Source: Anaerolineae bacterium (GTDB lineage: Bacteria; Chloroflexota; Anaerolineae; Aggregatilineales; Phototrophicaceae). From it: a stretch of DNA of 64,000 nt. A model generated the notes under the pieces. That model had not been told where the DNA came from and searched no databases. It saw only the letters and a list, made by a program, of their open reading frames with translations. Below, piece after piece: positions 8,118-16,788 of this stretch; the stretch's first letter is position 1; every line of letters starts with the position of its first letter. The stretch spans positions 64,147 to 128,146 of the forward strand of contig JAHDWN010000003.1 in assembly GCA_023382675.1 (NCBI GenBank), written 5' to 3'. The position numbers were made by a program, and so were the translations under genes.

Positions 8118-8957
8118 CTAGACCTGCCAGACGAAGCGTTCGCCGCACTGGAGGACATGGAAAGGCACGCTCTGCGCCTCCGCTAAGGCGACAAACGCGC
8201 TGACATCGGCGGTGTTGAAGGTGAACATGTCGTAGTGATGCGGGATGACCAACGGCACGCCGATAGCCTGCGCCAGTTCCACGGCTTCCGCTGCGTTCAT
8301 GTTCGGCGGTGTACCTGCGCCGCCCGCCCGCCCGTTGATCGGCAGCAGGGCGATGTGCGGCAGGAACGCGCGCAGGCGCTCGGCCAGCCCTTCATAGACG
8401 AGCGTGTCGCCGCTGTGATAGATGCGGATGCCGTCCATTTCCAGGCCAAAACCAAGGAACGGATAGCCGGTCGCCCGCTCGTAATCGAGATCGGGATGTG
8501 CGGCAGGGAAGCTGTGGATGTGGATCGGGCCAGCATCCAGCGTATCATCGCCGCGCATTGGCAGCAGCCGGTCACGACCCAGGCCGAGGCTGACAGCGTG
8601 ATCGACGTGGGCGGCGGGCAGGATCAGCCGCGCATCCGGCGACGCCTCGAACAGCGGCGGCAGCGTGCCCGGATCGAGGTGATCGGAATGCTTGTGGCTG
8701 GCGAAGACCCAGCGCGCGTTGGTGACTTCATCCGGGCGCAGCGGCGACTCGGTCATGCGGATGTGCGGCTTGGCGGTGTTGGCGTACTTCGCCGTCAGGT
8801 GTTCCGACAGGTAGAGATCGGTGTAGGCGAGCGCGAAGGCTGTCTTGATGGCATAGCCGCTCTGCCCCAGCCACCAGATGGCGACCTCTCCGGCAGCGGG
8901 GCGGGTGGTTTCGATGTCAGCGAGCAGCGCGGCGCTGCGTTGAACAGGTTGGATCAT
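8118..8957 (-). CDS. UlaG-like metallo-beta-lactamase-fold hydrolase
   Basis: 279 residues, soluble. The start WWLGQSGYAIKT is typical of the UlaG/L-ascorbate-6-phosphate lactonase branch. The metal site ASHKHSDHLDP (H-x-H-x-D-H) is present, followed by FPAAHPD, YHSGDT and PHHYDMFTF. Members hydrolyse lactones or phosphodiesters. No ascorbate or other sugar pathway gene is beside it, so the substrate cannot be named. It converges on the small gene ending at 8092. The next gene upstream (9043-9978) is on the same strand with an 85-base gap. Confidence 0.82.
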   Translation of the reverse strand: MIQPVQRSAALLADIETTRPAAGEVAIWWLGQSGYAIKTAFALAYTDLYLSEHLTAKYANTAKPHIRMTESPLRPDEVTNARWVFASHKHSDHLDPGTLPPLFEASPDARLILPAAHVDHAVSLGLGRDRLLPMRGDDTLDAGPIHIHSFPAAHPDLDYERATGYPFLGFGLEMDGIRIYHSGDTLVYEGLAERLRAFLPHIALLPINGRAGGAGTPPNMNAAEAVELAQAIGVPLVIPHHYDMFTFNTADVSAFVALAEAQSVPFHVLQCGERFVWQV

Positions 8958-9042
8958 GATGGCAACTGGGATGCATGAGCACTATTCTGCCATAGACTGT
9001 AACGCGGCGTGGACGCGTCTTCAAGCGTCCTTAGACGAGGCG

Positions 9043-9978
9043 TTAGCGCACGGCGGCGGCGCTCTGTGCCAACTGCGCGAACAGATCGGGCGTGATCGAT
9101 ACGCCGAAGATAGTGCCGATGGTTTCCGCCCAGCCGATGAGGAAGAAGTTCCAGCCGTCCTCGACCTGAAGCTGGCGCAGGGCTTTCTGGCGCTGCGCCT
9201 GGCGCAGAAAGTCCAGCTCACCACGGTAGTTCAGCTCCCAGGCGATGCCGTTCTTGGGAAACCAACCCGTGTCAGTGATCGGCGAGCCGGGCGTATCCTT
9301 GCCCATGCCGGTCGCATTGATCACGAGCGAGCCGGGCGGCAATCGTGACATCAGAAAGTCGTTACGCCGCGGATCGGTGTTTTCGACGTAATCGAACACG
9401 ATCCCGGACGGCGGCAGGCTGGCAACCAACTGGCGGATGAAAGCCAGCTTACCAGGGTTGCGGCTGACGAGGACGATCCGACGCGGGCGATCCGCCGATG
9501 CAGCGCGGACAAGAAAATACGTGGTGATGGCGACCGCCGCGCCGCCTGCCCCAAAGCAGAGGATGTCGGCGTTGGTGCGCGACCAGTAACCTGCCGGGAT
9601 GAACTGGCGCATCGCGCGCGCGGACGTGTACGAATCGACCACGTGCCCGATCAAGCGCCCGTTACGTTTGAAGATGCAGGAAACGGCTTCGCAGAGTTCG
9701 GCATCGCTGGTCAGTTCGTCGAAGAGGTCACGCGCGGCGCGCAGGACATTGATCCGATGCGTTGTGACCGCCGCGCCAAGCGAGAGCGGGTCGTACTTGA
9801 TCTGCTCGACCGCGGCCCGGTAATCCGCCGGCGGCGCATTGATCGGCAGGTCGATACCGACGAGCTGAGCATTCTTCAGCCCCAGGATCTTCGCCCAGTG
9901 CGGAAACATGCGCGCGCTGGACGATTTGCCAGTCGTCACACCGAAGAAGTACATCGTCGGCACGGTCTGCGTGATCAC
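9043..9978 (-). CDS. Shikimate dehydrogenase-like NAD(P) oxidoreductase
   Basis: 311 residues from a GTG at 9978, chosen because GAGGAAG sits 6 bases upstream. An earlier reading from 10098 adds atypical sequence. The N-terminal substrate domain resembles AroE/YdiB (FFGVTTGKSSSARMFP). The C-terminal Rossmann domain has ILCFGAGGAAVAI and SRNPGKL. Where AroE has NVT-P-x-K, this protein has AAVTTHRI, so the catalytic lysine appears to be missing, while the aspartate of the NTD-like motif (GHVVDS) remains. It is therefore probably not a shikimate enzyme. The GntR gene upstream on the same strand may regulate it. Substrate unknown. Confidence 0.65.
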   Translation of the reverse strand: MITQTVPTMYFFGVTTGKSSSARMFPHWAKILGLKNAQLVGIDLPINAPPADYRAAVEQIKYDPLSLGAAVTTHRINVLRAARDLFDELTSDAELCEAVSCIFKRNGRLIGHVVDSYTSARAMRQFIPAGYWSRTNADILCFGAGGAAVAITTYFLVRAASADRPRRIVLVSRNPGKLAFIRQLVASLPPSGIVFDYVENTDPRRNDFLMSRLPPGSLVINATGMGKDTPGSPITDTGWFPKNGIAWELNYRGELDFLRQAQRQKALRQLQVEDGWNFFLIGWAETIGTIFGVSITPDLFAQLAQSAAAVR

Positions 9979-10146
9979 CAAGGGCTTCCTCTCACAAGCA
10001 CGCACTATCTGCTCATCGATGCTGCTATTCGAGAAGATGCGTCGTTCATAGCTTTTGCCCAGCGCAAATTCAGGGGCAAAATGTTCGTTTGTCCGCACAA
10101 TATAGATCGGAAATCGTTTTCGTGCAAAGACAGCCGTGTCTGGCGC

Positions 10147-10911
10147 TCAGAGGGTTTCGGTGACGTTGAATGCGTAGCGGTCGGTGCGATAGTAGCTGGT
10201 GCTGGATTCGATAATTTCGCGCTGGTCGAGGTAAGCGGTGGTGATCACCTGGAGCAGCGTGTCGCCGGGCCCGATAGCCAGCAGTTCGGCCTGCGTGGCG
10301 TCGGCGCTGATCGCCGTGACCGTGTGGGTGATCTCTTTGATGGTGAGGCGGTAATGCTGCGCAAGCACGTCGTAGAGCGACTCGCTGCCGAAATCGTGGC
10401 GTGACAGCCCCGGGCAGCGCGCGGTCATGATGATGGCATACTGTAAGCCAACTGGCTGTCCATTGCCGTAGCGCAGGCGCGCCAGATAAAAGCAGTCTGC
10501 GCCGACGTAGCTGCGCAGATGCTTCGGCGCATTAGGGCCGATGATGCCGGGCGCGGCGTGGAGCACGCGCGCATAGGTGGTCATGCCCATCTCGACCATC
10601 TGGCAGGTGAAGCTGCGGTCGAGATTGAAACGTCTGCGTTCCGGCTCCGGCAGAATGGTCGTCCCGCGTCCGGCGCGGCGCTCGATCAGGCGGTTGGCGG
10701 CCAGCCGTGAGAGCGCCATGCGGATGGTCTGGCGGCCTACGCCATAGACTTTCGAGAGTTCGATTTCCGGAGGAAGCAGCGCATCCGGCACCAGCACACC
10801 GGACTTGATCAGGGTTTCCAGGTCGTTTTCGACCTGATGATAGAGGGGTATCGGGCTGTCGGGGTTGACCGGACGGATGGGCAGATTGTCTGCATGAGCA
10901 GGTTTGGTCAT
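10147..10911 (-). CDS. GntR/HutC-family transcriptional regulator
   Basis: 254 residues from the ATG at 10911, which lies 8 bases after GAGGGGG. A GTG at 10920 abuts that site too closely. The N-terminal winged helix (about 25-90) shows PLYHQVENDLETLIKSG, LPPEIELSKVYGVGRQTIRMALSRL and the wing ERRAGRGTTI. A UTRA effector domain follows (LARLRYGNGQPVGLQYAI ... SSTSYYRTDRYAFNV), the fold that binds sugar phosphates or amino-acid derivatives. It probably controls itself or the AroE-like gene just downstream. The ligand cannot be told. Confidence 0.88.
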   Translation of the reverse strand: MTKPAHADNLPIRPVNPDSPIPLYHQVENDLETLIKSGVLVPDALLPPEIELSKVYGVGRQTIRMALSRLAANRLIERRAGRGTTILPEPERRRFNLDRSFTCQMVEMGMTTYARVLHAAPGIIGPNAPKHLRSYVGADCFYLARLRYGNGQPVGLQYAIIMTARCPGLSRHDFGSESLYDVLAQHYRLTIKEITHTVTAISADATQAELLAIGPGDTLLQVITTAYLDQREIIESSTSYYRTDRYAFNVTETL

Positions 10912-11254
10912 GCGTATCACCCCCTCAGACTTCCGGACACCGGTCTGTGGCTGACCACTGCTTGCGCCGTCATCGTCCGCCGAACGGGAAATATCCGGAC
11001 ATTCGCATAATCGAGTAAGCGTTAATTTTCAGTATACCTGCACCAATGCGAATTCTTGCCTTAATTGTGGCGTATCTACTGAAGGCTAGTGGCTGGAGTA
11101 GGGGCGGGCGATGGACGCATAGGGCGGATGCCTTCTATCCAGAGATGCCGTTTCTTGAAGTTCAATTCGGAGTCATGACGTTGGGGCGATTATTGCCTTA
11201 TCCAATAGGTTCGATCTGAAAACGACTTGGAGTAGCAGCGTAGTAATCTAGAGA
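10912..11254. other. Intergenic region upstream of the GntR gene
   Basis: 343 bases with no supported gene. It should hold the GntR promoter, and CCGGACA-like segments occur twice (about 10935 and 10995) as possible operator half-sites. The part nearest 11254 is less GC-rich and follows the end of the SH3b gene. No hairpin with a T-run was identified. Confidence 0.4.
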
Positions 11255-12490
11255 TCAGGAGGATGGCTCAATCGGTACAATCCAGTATTGGTCGCCTTCC
11301 CCATCCGCTGTCCAGCCAACATTTCCCTCGAAATCGACTTGCCACCATCGATGACTATCAGCGCATTCTGGTCCGCCAATTACTGAGAACTGTTCTCCAC
11401 TTTCAATATGGCCAATGACCTGTCCACTGAGTCCAGGTACCCGACGGAATCGATTTGGTGTGGTGCCTGGTGTGATCATTGCGCGCCCGCCTACAGCTAT
11501 GATTGCGGGTGGCGCACCGGCACAATCGGGAATAGTTGCAGTCGCTGCTGGTGTAGCAGTTGGTGCAACTATAGGACTAGGTGTCAGAGTTGGAGTTAAA
11601 AGCGCATCTGGTGACAAGAGAATTGTCTGCCCATTCAGAACCTCGGGCACCCAACCCTCAATGCCGCTGGTGGAACGCACCTGCCACCAGGGAACGTCAT
11701 CAACCAGCGTCGGTCCGCCGATGATTAGCAGACTGACGCCGCTCAGCGCAGCTTCGATGACTTGCGCGTTGGCATCGGCCTCCTCACGAATCAGAAGAAG
11801 CACACTGACACCCCCAACCAGTGCCTCGATACCGACCGCGAGTTCTCCACTGGCTGCCGCGTCGCTAATGAACGTAGGTACGCCATCGACTGATGTCTGC
11901 ACCCAACCCTCGATACCGCTGGGGGAGCGCACTGATGTCCAATTAACATCTGCACCGGAGACTGGCACTGTGAGGACTTCGAGCGCAACATCGCGCACGA
12001 CTGCCTCAACTACCGACGATTCGGTGTCCGGCTCATCATAGATGAGAAGCAAATCAACTGCGACAACAGCCGTGCCATCAATTGGATACGTAGCCCTCAC
12101 GGTGCGAACTGGCTCTCCTGTCTCCCCGCTGCGTGGCTCGTCAGATGTTCTCAGCGGCGTTCCATCGGCCAGAAGCAGCGTTGGTGTACTCTCCACGATC
12201 TCCAATACCCAGCCCATGGTGCTACTCGGCGGTGTCACCTGCCGCCATATAAGGCTATCGACCGTCTCGGTTGCTCCGGTCAGAATGAGGGCAACTCCAC
12301 CGCTGACGGCTTCACTGGCCGGGGCAGTGTCATCCGGCTCAGCGTAGATGAGGAGAAACGGTATTTCTGGATTGACGATCACCTCGACGCCTGTGAGATC
12401 GGTCGGATCATCCACCTGCGCGCTACTTACAAACGGCAGCGCGGACAGGCACACGATCAGCAGCAGAGAGGTTTGCCAACGGTTCACCAT
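11255..12490 (-). CDS. Secreted protein with four SH3b-like domains
   Basis: 411 residues. A signal peptide (Arg, then LLLIVCLSALPFVSSAQ) is followed by three similar ~85-residue modules (about 30-110, 130-215, 215-300). Each has an LLIY/LLIR-EE-D strand and ends in W-x-x-V-x-S-x-x-GIEGWV, the pattern of bacterial SH3 domains. A TPTLTPSP-type Pro/Thr linker leads to a fourth SH3b module at the C-terminus (WWQVDFEGNVGW). Such domains bind cell-wall or protein ligands outside the membrane. It is the last gene of a minus-strand trio with the PPC-like and TIR proteins, with a 26-base gap to the former. No enzymatic domain is seen. Confidence 0.78.
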   Translation of the reverse strand: MVNRWQTSLLLIVCLSALPFVSSAQVDDPTDLTGVEVIVNPEIPFLLIYAEPDDTAPASEAVSGGVALILTGATETVDSLIWRQVTPPSSTMGWVLEIVESTPTLLLADGTPLRTSDEPRSGETGEPVRTVRATYPIDGTAVVAVDLLLIYDEPDTESSVVEAVVRDVALEVLTVPVSGADVNWTSVRSPSGIEGWVQTSVDGVPTFISDAAASGELAVGIEALVGGVSVLLLIREEADANAQVIEAALSGVSLLIIGGPTLVDDVPWWQVRSTSGIEGWVPEVLNGQTILLSPDALLTPTLTPSPIVAPTATPAATATIPDCAGAPPAIIAVGGRAMITPGTTPNRFRRVPGLSGQVIGHIESGEQFSVIGGPECADSHRWWQVDFEGNVGWTADGEGDQYWIVPIEPSS

Positions 12491-12516
12491 GAGCAGCTCG
12501 TACCCCTGAGACCCGA

Positions 12517-13419
12517 CTATGGATTGAGCGACACGGTGATCTGGAAATTCGTACTTTCTGCATTAGGCGGTACATTGCCCATGCGGAATAGGCCGATCAC
12601 GTAGCTTCCTGCCTGTGGCAGCTCGATCTCGGTCGAGAACGTCGCTGCCGAGACTGGCCCGGCGATGAAGACGGGAACGTTCGGCTGTGCGAAGACCACG
12701 AAACCGACCCCAAGATTTCCGGATAACCGCCGTGCATTGATGCTAAGAATATCACCTTCGGTTGCCTCAATTGAAAAGCCCGATACGCCCGACCCTTGAG
12801 GAGACACTGTACTCGTTAGTGGGATGTCAAATGGCAGCCCGATGAGAGTGACGTCGGCGAAGTTGACAGGCGACACTCCAGGGTAGCCGATGCTGGGAAC
12901 TGCCAATACAGCTGTGTTTGTGCTGTCGCTCTGAGTTGTTTCTGTGTCGCTTGTCGAGCCTAGATTCTCACGAGTTGTGGGATCAATCGTCCGTCCTTCA
13001 CGATCCACACAGGTGATCGAAAGCGTATATTCTCCAACACCATTTTGCGTCGCTGAAGCAACATCAATTGCATATGTGCCAGAAGCAGATAATACACCAG
13101 AGGATGCTGCGGGAGCATCGTCAGGACTATAAGAGGCAGTATATCTCGCATCATAATCTGCGCCGGCTGAGCTGATAATTACATCTTCAGATGGAGAAAT
13201 GATCGCAAGAGCCATGCGCAGAAAATCACCGAATGCGATTGCATGCGGCTGGAGAATCTCGCCAGATCGCATTGATATCACATAGCGGTTCACCTGTCGA
13301 TTCTCGGTGAAGACGCCCTCTACAACGTCCCCGCATTGAACGGTCTGGCCCTGTGCAAGAGTTATCCCGAAGGAGGCGAAGAATGCGAGCAGAATAACCA
13401 CTGCGAGCAGCTTTTTCAT
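12517..13419 (-). CDS. Secreted beta-sandwich (PPC-like) protein
   Basis: 300 residues, with GAGG 7 bases before the ATG. Residues 1-22 are a signal peptide (KKLLAVVILLAFFASFGITLA). Two beta-sandwich repeats of pre-peptidase C-terminal type follow. The first (about 28-135) contains VEGVFTENRQVNRYVISMRSG and GTYAIDVAS..GVGEYTLSI. The second (about 185-300) contains ISINARRL and QAGSYVIGLFRMG. A Ser/Thr/Asp-rich spacer joins them. It lies 12 bases downstream of the TIR gene and 26 bases upstream of the SH3b gene, so the three are probably cotranscribed. It is likely an extracytoplasmic binding or structural partner. Confidence 0.72.
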   Translation of the reverse strand: MKKLLAVVILLAFFASFGITLAQGQTVQCGDVVEGVFTENRQVNRYVISMRSGEILQPHAIAFGDFLRMALAIISPSEDVIISSAGADYDARYTASYSPDDAPAASSGVLSASGTYAIDVASATQNGVGEYTLSITCVDREGRTIDPTTRENLGSTSDTETTQSDSTNTAVLAVPSIGYPGVSPVNFADVTLIGLPFDIPLTSTVSPQGSGVSGFSIEATEGDILSINARRLSGNLGVGFVVFAQPNVPVFIAGPVSAATFSTEIELPQAGSYVIGLFRMGNVPPNAESTNFQITVSLNP

Positions 13420-13431
13420 TGGTGTACCTCA

Positions 13432-14508
13432 CTATCCCTCTGGGCAAGTTGGCGACAATTCAAGATATTCGGCTGCAATCCAGCCGATGGTGCGACCATT
13501 GGATTGGATACGGTAGAAGACTTGTGCGCCTGCAGAGCGATCGATGACAAGTACCTGTTCACCGCGCCTAACACTGGCTATGGTCGTGCTGCTGTTTGGG
13601 CTTTGTCGCACGACGGTCAGGATACTCGCAGTTGCATATGGATCGACAGTAGCCTCGCATGGATAGCTTCTTGATTGAGGCATCACCGTTGGGGTCACAG
13701 ACACTGGCGTTGCAGTTGGAGAGGGTGTTGGCGTTTCCGTCTCAGTACTGGTCGGGGAAGCCGTGGGAATCTCCATTGGTGTCTCGGTGGAAGTGGGCGT
13801 CGATCTCGGCGGAACTGCCGTCTCCGTGGGCGTGGCCGTCGGAACGGGTGTATCGGTTGGTGTCGGACTGGGGGCAATAGTCGCTGTGGGTATGTCTGTA
13901 TCGGTGGCGCCAACTTGTGCTACAACAGTCGTCGGGATTGGGGTTTGCAGTGCAGCGAGTTCACGATCCCCGTTCGAATTGATGAGTGTCGCGGCGACGA
14001 TTACGAGTGCGCCAATGAGAACCGCACCGATGACCAAAGAGCCGGGCATGATTCGTGCTCGGTTGCTTCCGGTGCTGCGTGTTGGAGACATGGTCGAGTT
14101 GTGGATGATCTGTTCGAGCCGTTCTATCGCATCATCGACATACAGATTCTTTATGTCGAAGATATGTACCCCATCGTGCTGCAACAATGCTGCAACGTGT
14201 TCATTCGGGGCGCGGTCAGGTGGCACATAGTGCTCCTGGAACACAGGAATCATCGGTTTGCGCAAGTTATGCGCATGTTCGATTTCTTCCAGAACCCACT
14301 TGGATTGCAGCGTTGACTTGCCCAGAAGGCAGATGAAGACATCGCTATCCTCAATCGCTCTGCGCAGCCGATCAGGAAATAGTCCGCCCGCGTCACCGCT
14401 GCGGGTGTCTACATAAGCGTCTATACCTGACTGCTGCAAACTCGTGGCAACGAGAGTTGCCAGTGCCGCACTGTCTGCGCGGTGGTAAGAAATGAACGCC
14501 GATGCCAT
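13432..14508 (-). CDS. Membrane-anchored TIR protein with extracytoplasmic SH3b domain
   Basis: 358 residues from the ATG at 14508; a TTG at 14520 is an alternative start. Residues 3-135 form a TIR domain: AFISYHRADS (strand A), a DxFPDRL-type loop, DVFICLLGKST, and SKWVLEEIEHA with E75 at the place of the catalytic glutamate of NAD-cleaving TIR domains, then KPMIPVF. A single membrane helix spans about 156-176. Residues 190-280 are a long Pro/Thr/Glu linker, followed by a C-terminal SH3b domain (VRRGEQVLVIDRS..GRTIGWIAAEYL). The topology puts TIR inside and SH3b outside. It is the first gene of the trio with two secreted proteins. Known bacterial TIR proteins act in NAD depletion or signalling during phage defence, and such a role here is inference. 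Confidence 0.8.
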   Translation of the reverse strand: MASAFISYHRADSAALATLVATSLQQSGIDAYVDTRSGDAGGLFPDRLRRAIEDSDVFICLLGKSTLQSKWVLEEIEHAHNLRKPMIPVFQEHYVPPDRAPNEHVAALLQHDGVHIFDIKNLYVDDAIERLEQIIHNSTMSPTRSTGSNRARIMPGSLVIGAVLIGALVIVAATLINSNGDRELAALQTPIPTTVVAQVGATDTDIPTATIAPSPTPTDTPVPTATPTETAVPPRSTPTSTETPMEIPTASPTSTETETPTPSPTATPVSVTPTVMPQSRSYPCEATVDPYATASILTVVRQSPNSSTTIASVRRGEQVLVIDRSAGAQVFYRIQSNGRTIGWIAAEYLELSPTCPEG

Positions 14509-14650
14509 ACTTGAGTCCAAGTTCCTTCAGCAGGCGCAATAGTATGGCAGTAATGCTGTTTTCTGGCAACTAAATGAAAGTTAAGGAGAGCTAGGAGGAT
14601 TGCCTGCGGGACGACTCACCCAGGGTCGTCCCGCATAAGCGTTCAGGCGT

Positions 14651-16282
14651 TTAGACGCGGACGATGCTGGGGAGGATGACCGGGCGCGAGAGCGTCTCGC
14701 GGTAGAAGAAGTTTTGCAGCATGTCGCGGATGCTGTCATGCGCCACATGTTTGCCACGGTTGAATTGCTGCTTGATCTCTTTGCTCGCGGCTTGCAGCAG
14801 GTCGCTTGAGCCGTTGACGGGCACAAACCCCCGGCTGATAATCTCCGGTTCGCCCGCCAGCCTATTCTTGGCATTGACGCGGATCACCGCCACGATGAAT
14901 CCATCCTGAGACAGACGCTGTCGATCTTGCATGACCAGCGCGCCGACCTCGCCCACCAGGCGGCCATCGACGAACACGTCACAGGCAGCCACCGGCTTAT
15001 CCAGCCGGGCGGTTTCGCCATCAGTGACCCAGGGCGTACCGTTCTTGAGCAGGAACACGTTGTCCGCGGCCATCCCCACGCTTTCCGCCAGCCGGGCGTG
15101 CAGGTGCAAATGCCGGGTTTCGCCATGCACCGGGATCAGATACCGGGGCTGCACCGTCTCCAACATGATCTGCATTTCATCGCGGCTGCCATGGCCCGAA
15201 ACGTGGACATCGGCGAGTTTGCCGTAGATTACGTTCGCGCCGCGCTCAAACAGCTTGTTGAGCATCCGGCCAACTTCTTCCTCATTACCGGGGATCGTGC
15301 CGCCGGAAATGATGATGGTATCGCCGCGTTTGACCTGGACTTGCCGGTGTTCCCCCTGCGCCATCCGGTTCAAAGCAGAACGCGGCTCGCCCTGTGATCC
15401 AGTCGAAAGGATGAGCAGCTTGTCGTCCGGTATGCGGGCATCAATATCCACCAGCAGGCGATCCGGAATCTTGAGGTAGCCCAGCTCACGCGCCAGGGCG
15501 ACGTTCTCTTGCAGACTGCGTCCGGTGAGCGCTACTTTGCGCCCATGCTTTTTCGCCAGCGTCATGATCTCTTGCAGGCGCGCCAGCAGCGAGGCAAAGG
15601 TGGCGATGATGATGCGCCCGTGCCTGGCCTCGGCGAACAGGCGATCCAGTTCATCCGACACCACTTGTTCTGTCTGGGTACGACCGGGCCGATCCGCATT
15701 CGTGCTGTCGGCCAGCAGCGCCAACACGCCGTTCGGCGTCAACTGGCGCAGGCGCTTCAGATCGGTGGTGCGTCCGCCGGACGGGGTCTCGTCAAGCTTG
15801 TAATCGCCCGTATGGACAACTGCGCCGACGGGCGTATCGATGACCAGGCCCACTGCGCCAGGGATGGAGTGTGCGACCGGAAACAGGCTGATCTTGAACG
15901 GCCCCAATTGAAAGGCAGCCTTGTCCTGAACCACCTGAAGATTGGCCTGCTGAATAACCTTGCCTTCTTCAAGCTGGCGTTTGACCATGCCGATGGTCAG
16001 CGCCGTGCCATAGATCGACGTCTTCACTTGCCGCAGCAGATAGGGCAGACCGCCGATATGATCCATGTGACCATGCGTCAGCACAATCCCGCGCAGCTGA
16101 TCTTGATTCTCGACCAGGTAGTCGAACTGCGGCAAGACCAGGTCGATGCCATACATGTCGCTTTCGGGGAACATCACCCCGCAATCGACCACGATCATGT
16201 TGCGGCCGTACTCAAGAACCGTCATGTTCTTGCCGATTTCCCCCAGGCCGCCCAGAGGAATGATTCTCAGTTTCTTTGTCAT
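14651..16282 (-). CDS. rnj: Ribonuclease J
   Basis: 543 residues, standard for RNase J, which has 5'-to-3' exonuclease and endonuclease activity on mRNA and rRNA. The metallo-beta-lactamase site H70-x-H72-x-D74-H75 (THGHMDHIGG) is intact. HSIPGA, VHTGDYKLD and the beta-CASP elements (LLADSTNADRPG, GRSLQENVALAREL, STGSQGEP, SGGTIPGNEEEVGRMLN) follow, then the VHVSGHGSRDE and PVHGETRHLHLHA motifs. The C-terminal domain (about 450-543) is present. It is transcribed away from the RRM gene. A long regulatory region separates the two, and both are RNA-related. Confidence 0.95.
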   Translation of the reverse strand: MTKKLRIIPLGGLGEIGKNMTVLEYGRNMIVVDCGVMFPESDMYGIDLVLPQFDYLVENQDQLRGIVLTHGHMDHIGGLPYLLRQVKTSIYGTALTIGMVKRQLEEGKVIQQANLQVVQDKAAFQLGPFKISLFPVAHSIPGAVGLVIDTPVGAVVHTGDYKLDETPSGGRTTDLKRLRQLTPNGVLALLADSTNADRPGRTQTEQVVSDELDRLFAEARHGRIIIATFASLLARLQEIMTLAKKHGRKVALTGRSLQENVALARELGYLKIPDRLLVDIDARIPDDKLLILSTGSQGEPRSALNRMAQGEHRQVQVKRGDTIIISGGTIPGNEEEVGRMLNKLFERGANVIYGKLADVHVSGHGSRDEMQIMLETVQPRYLIPVHGETRHLHLHARLAESVGMAADNVFLLKNGTPWVTDGETARLDKPVAACDVFVDGRLVGEVGALVMQDRQRLSQDGFIVAVIRVNAKNRLAGEPEIISRGFVPVNGSSDLLQAASKEIKQQFNRGKHVAHDSIRDMLQNFFYRETLSRPVILPSIVRV

Positions 16283-16788
16283 GTGTCTGTTTTGTTTGCT
16301 TTGGTGCTGCGTTACAAGTTGTCAATTCCCAAGAGGCAGCACAAAACCCTGGGCACAACGAGTCTTCCAATCGGGTTTGAGACCACTTCAGCTTGGAAAT
16401 TCAAGGGAGAAACGGGAGATCAAACATGTCGAGGAAATAAACTACGCGATAGTATACACCCATCGCGGCCAGAATTGAAGCCCCGATTTTGCCGTTGGTA
16501 TAATAATCGCCCGCGGCAATCCTTAGCCTGTACGCTGATGACAATGGTGCTCAAAGATCGGCTTGATATGAGAGACAAAATTACAATGTATTTATGAAGG
16601 TTTTAATCGCGCATTTACAATGTTTTCGAACTGTGCCATAATGTGCTTGAATAGGGTACAAAAATCTCCCTGGCCGATTTTGCACTTTGTGCTCTTCCTG
16701 TGCTTCTAAGACGACCACTTCTGCATCTTTGCCACGACTGCTTACCTACCCTATCAATCTCTCCAATCTATATGTATGGGAGCATGTC
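16283..16788. other. Divergent regulatory region between rnj and the RRM gene
   Basis: 506 bases, A/T-richer than the surroundings, with no supported gene. It holds two plus-strand promoter-like pairs (16475-16504 and 16614-16642) and a leader of about 140 nt before the RRM start. The minus-strand promoter for rnj must also be here. TATACT at 16451-16456 (minus) is a possible -10. Confidence 0.5.
16614..16642 (+). promoter_or_regulatory. Sigma70-like promoter for the RRM gene
   Basis: TTTACA (16614-16619), a 17-base spacer and CATAAT (16637-16642). A second candidate lies upstream, TTGAAG (16475-16480) with an 18-base spacer to TATAAT (16499-16504). Either leaves an untranslated leader well over 100 nt long before the ATG at 16789. 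Confidence 0.45.
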
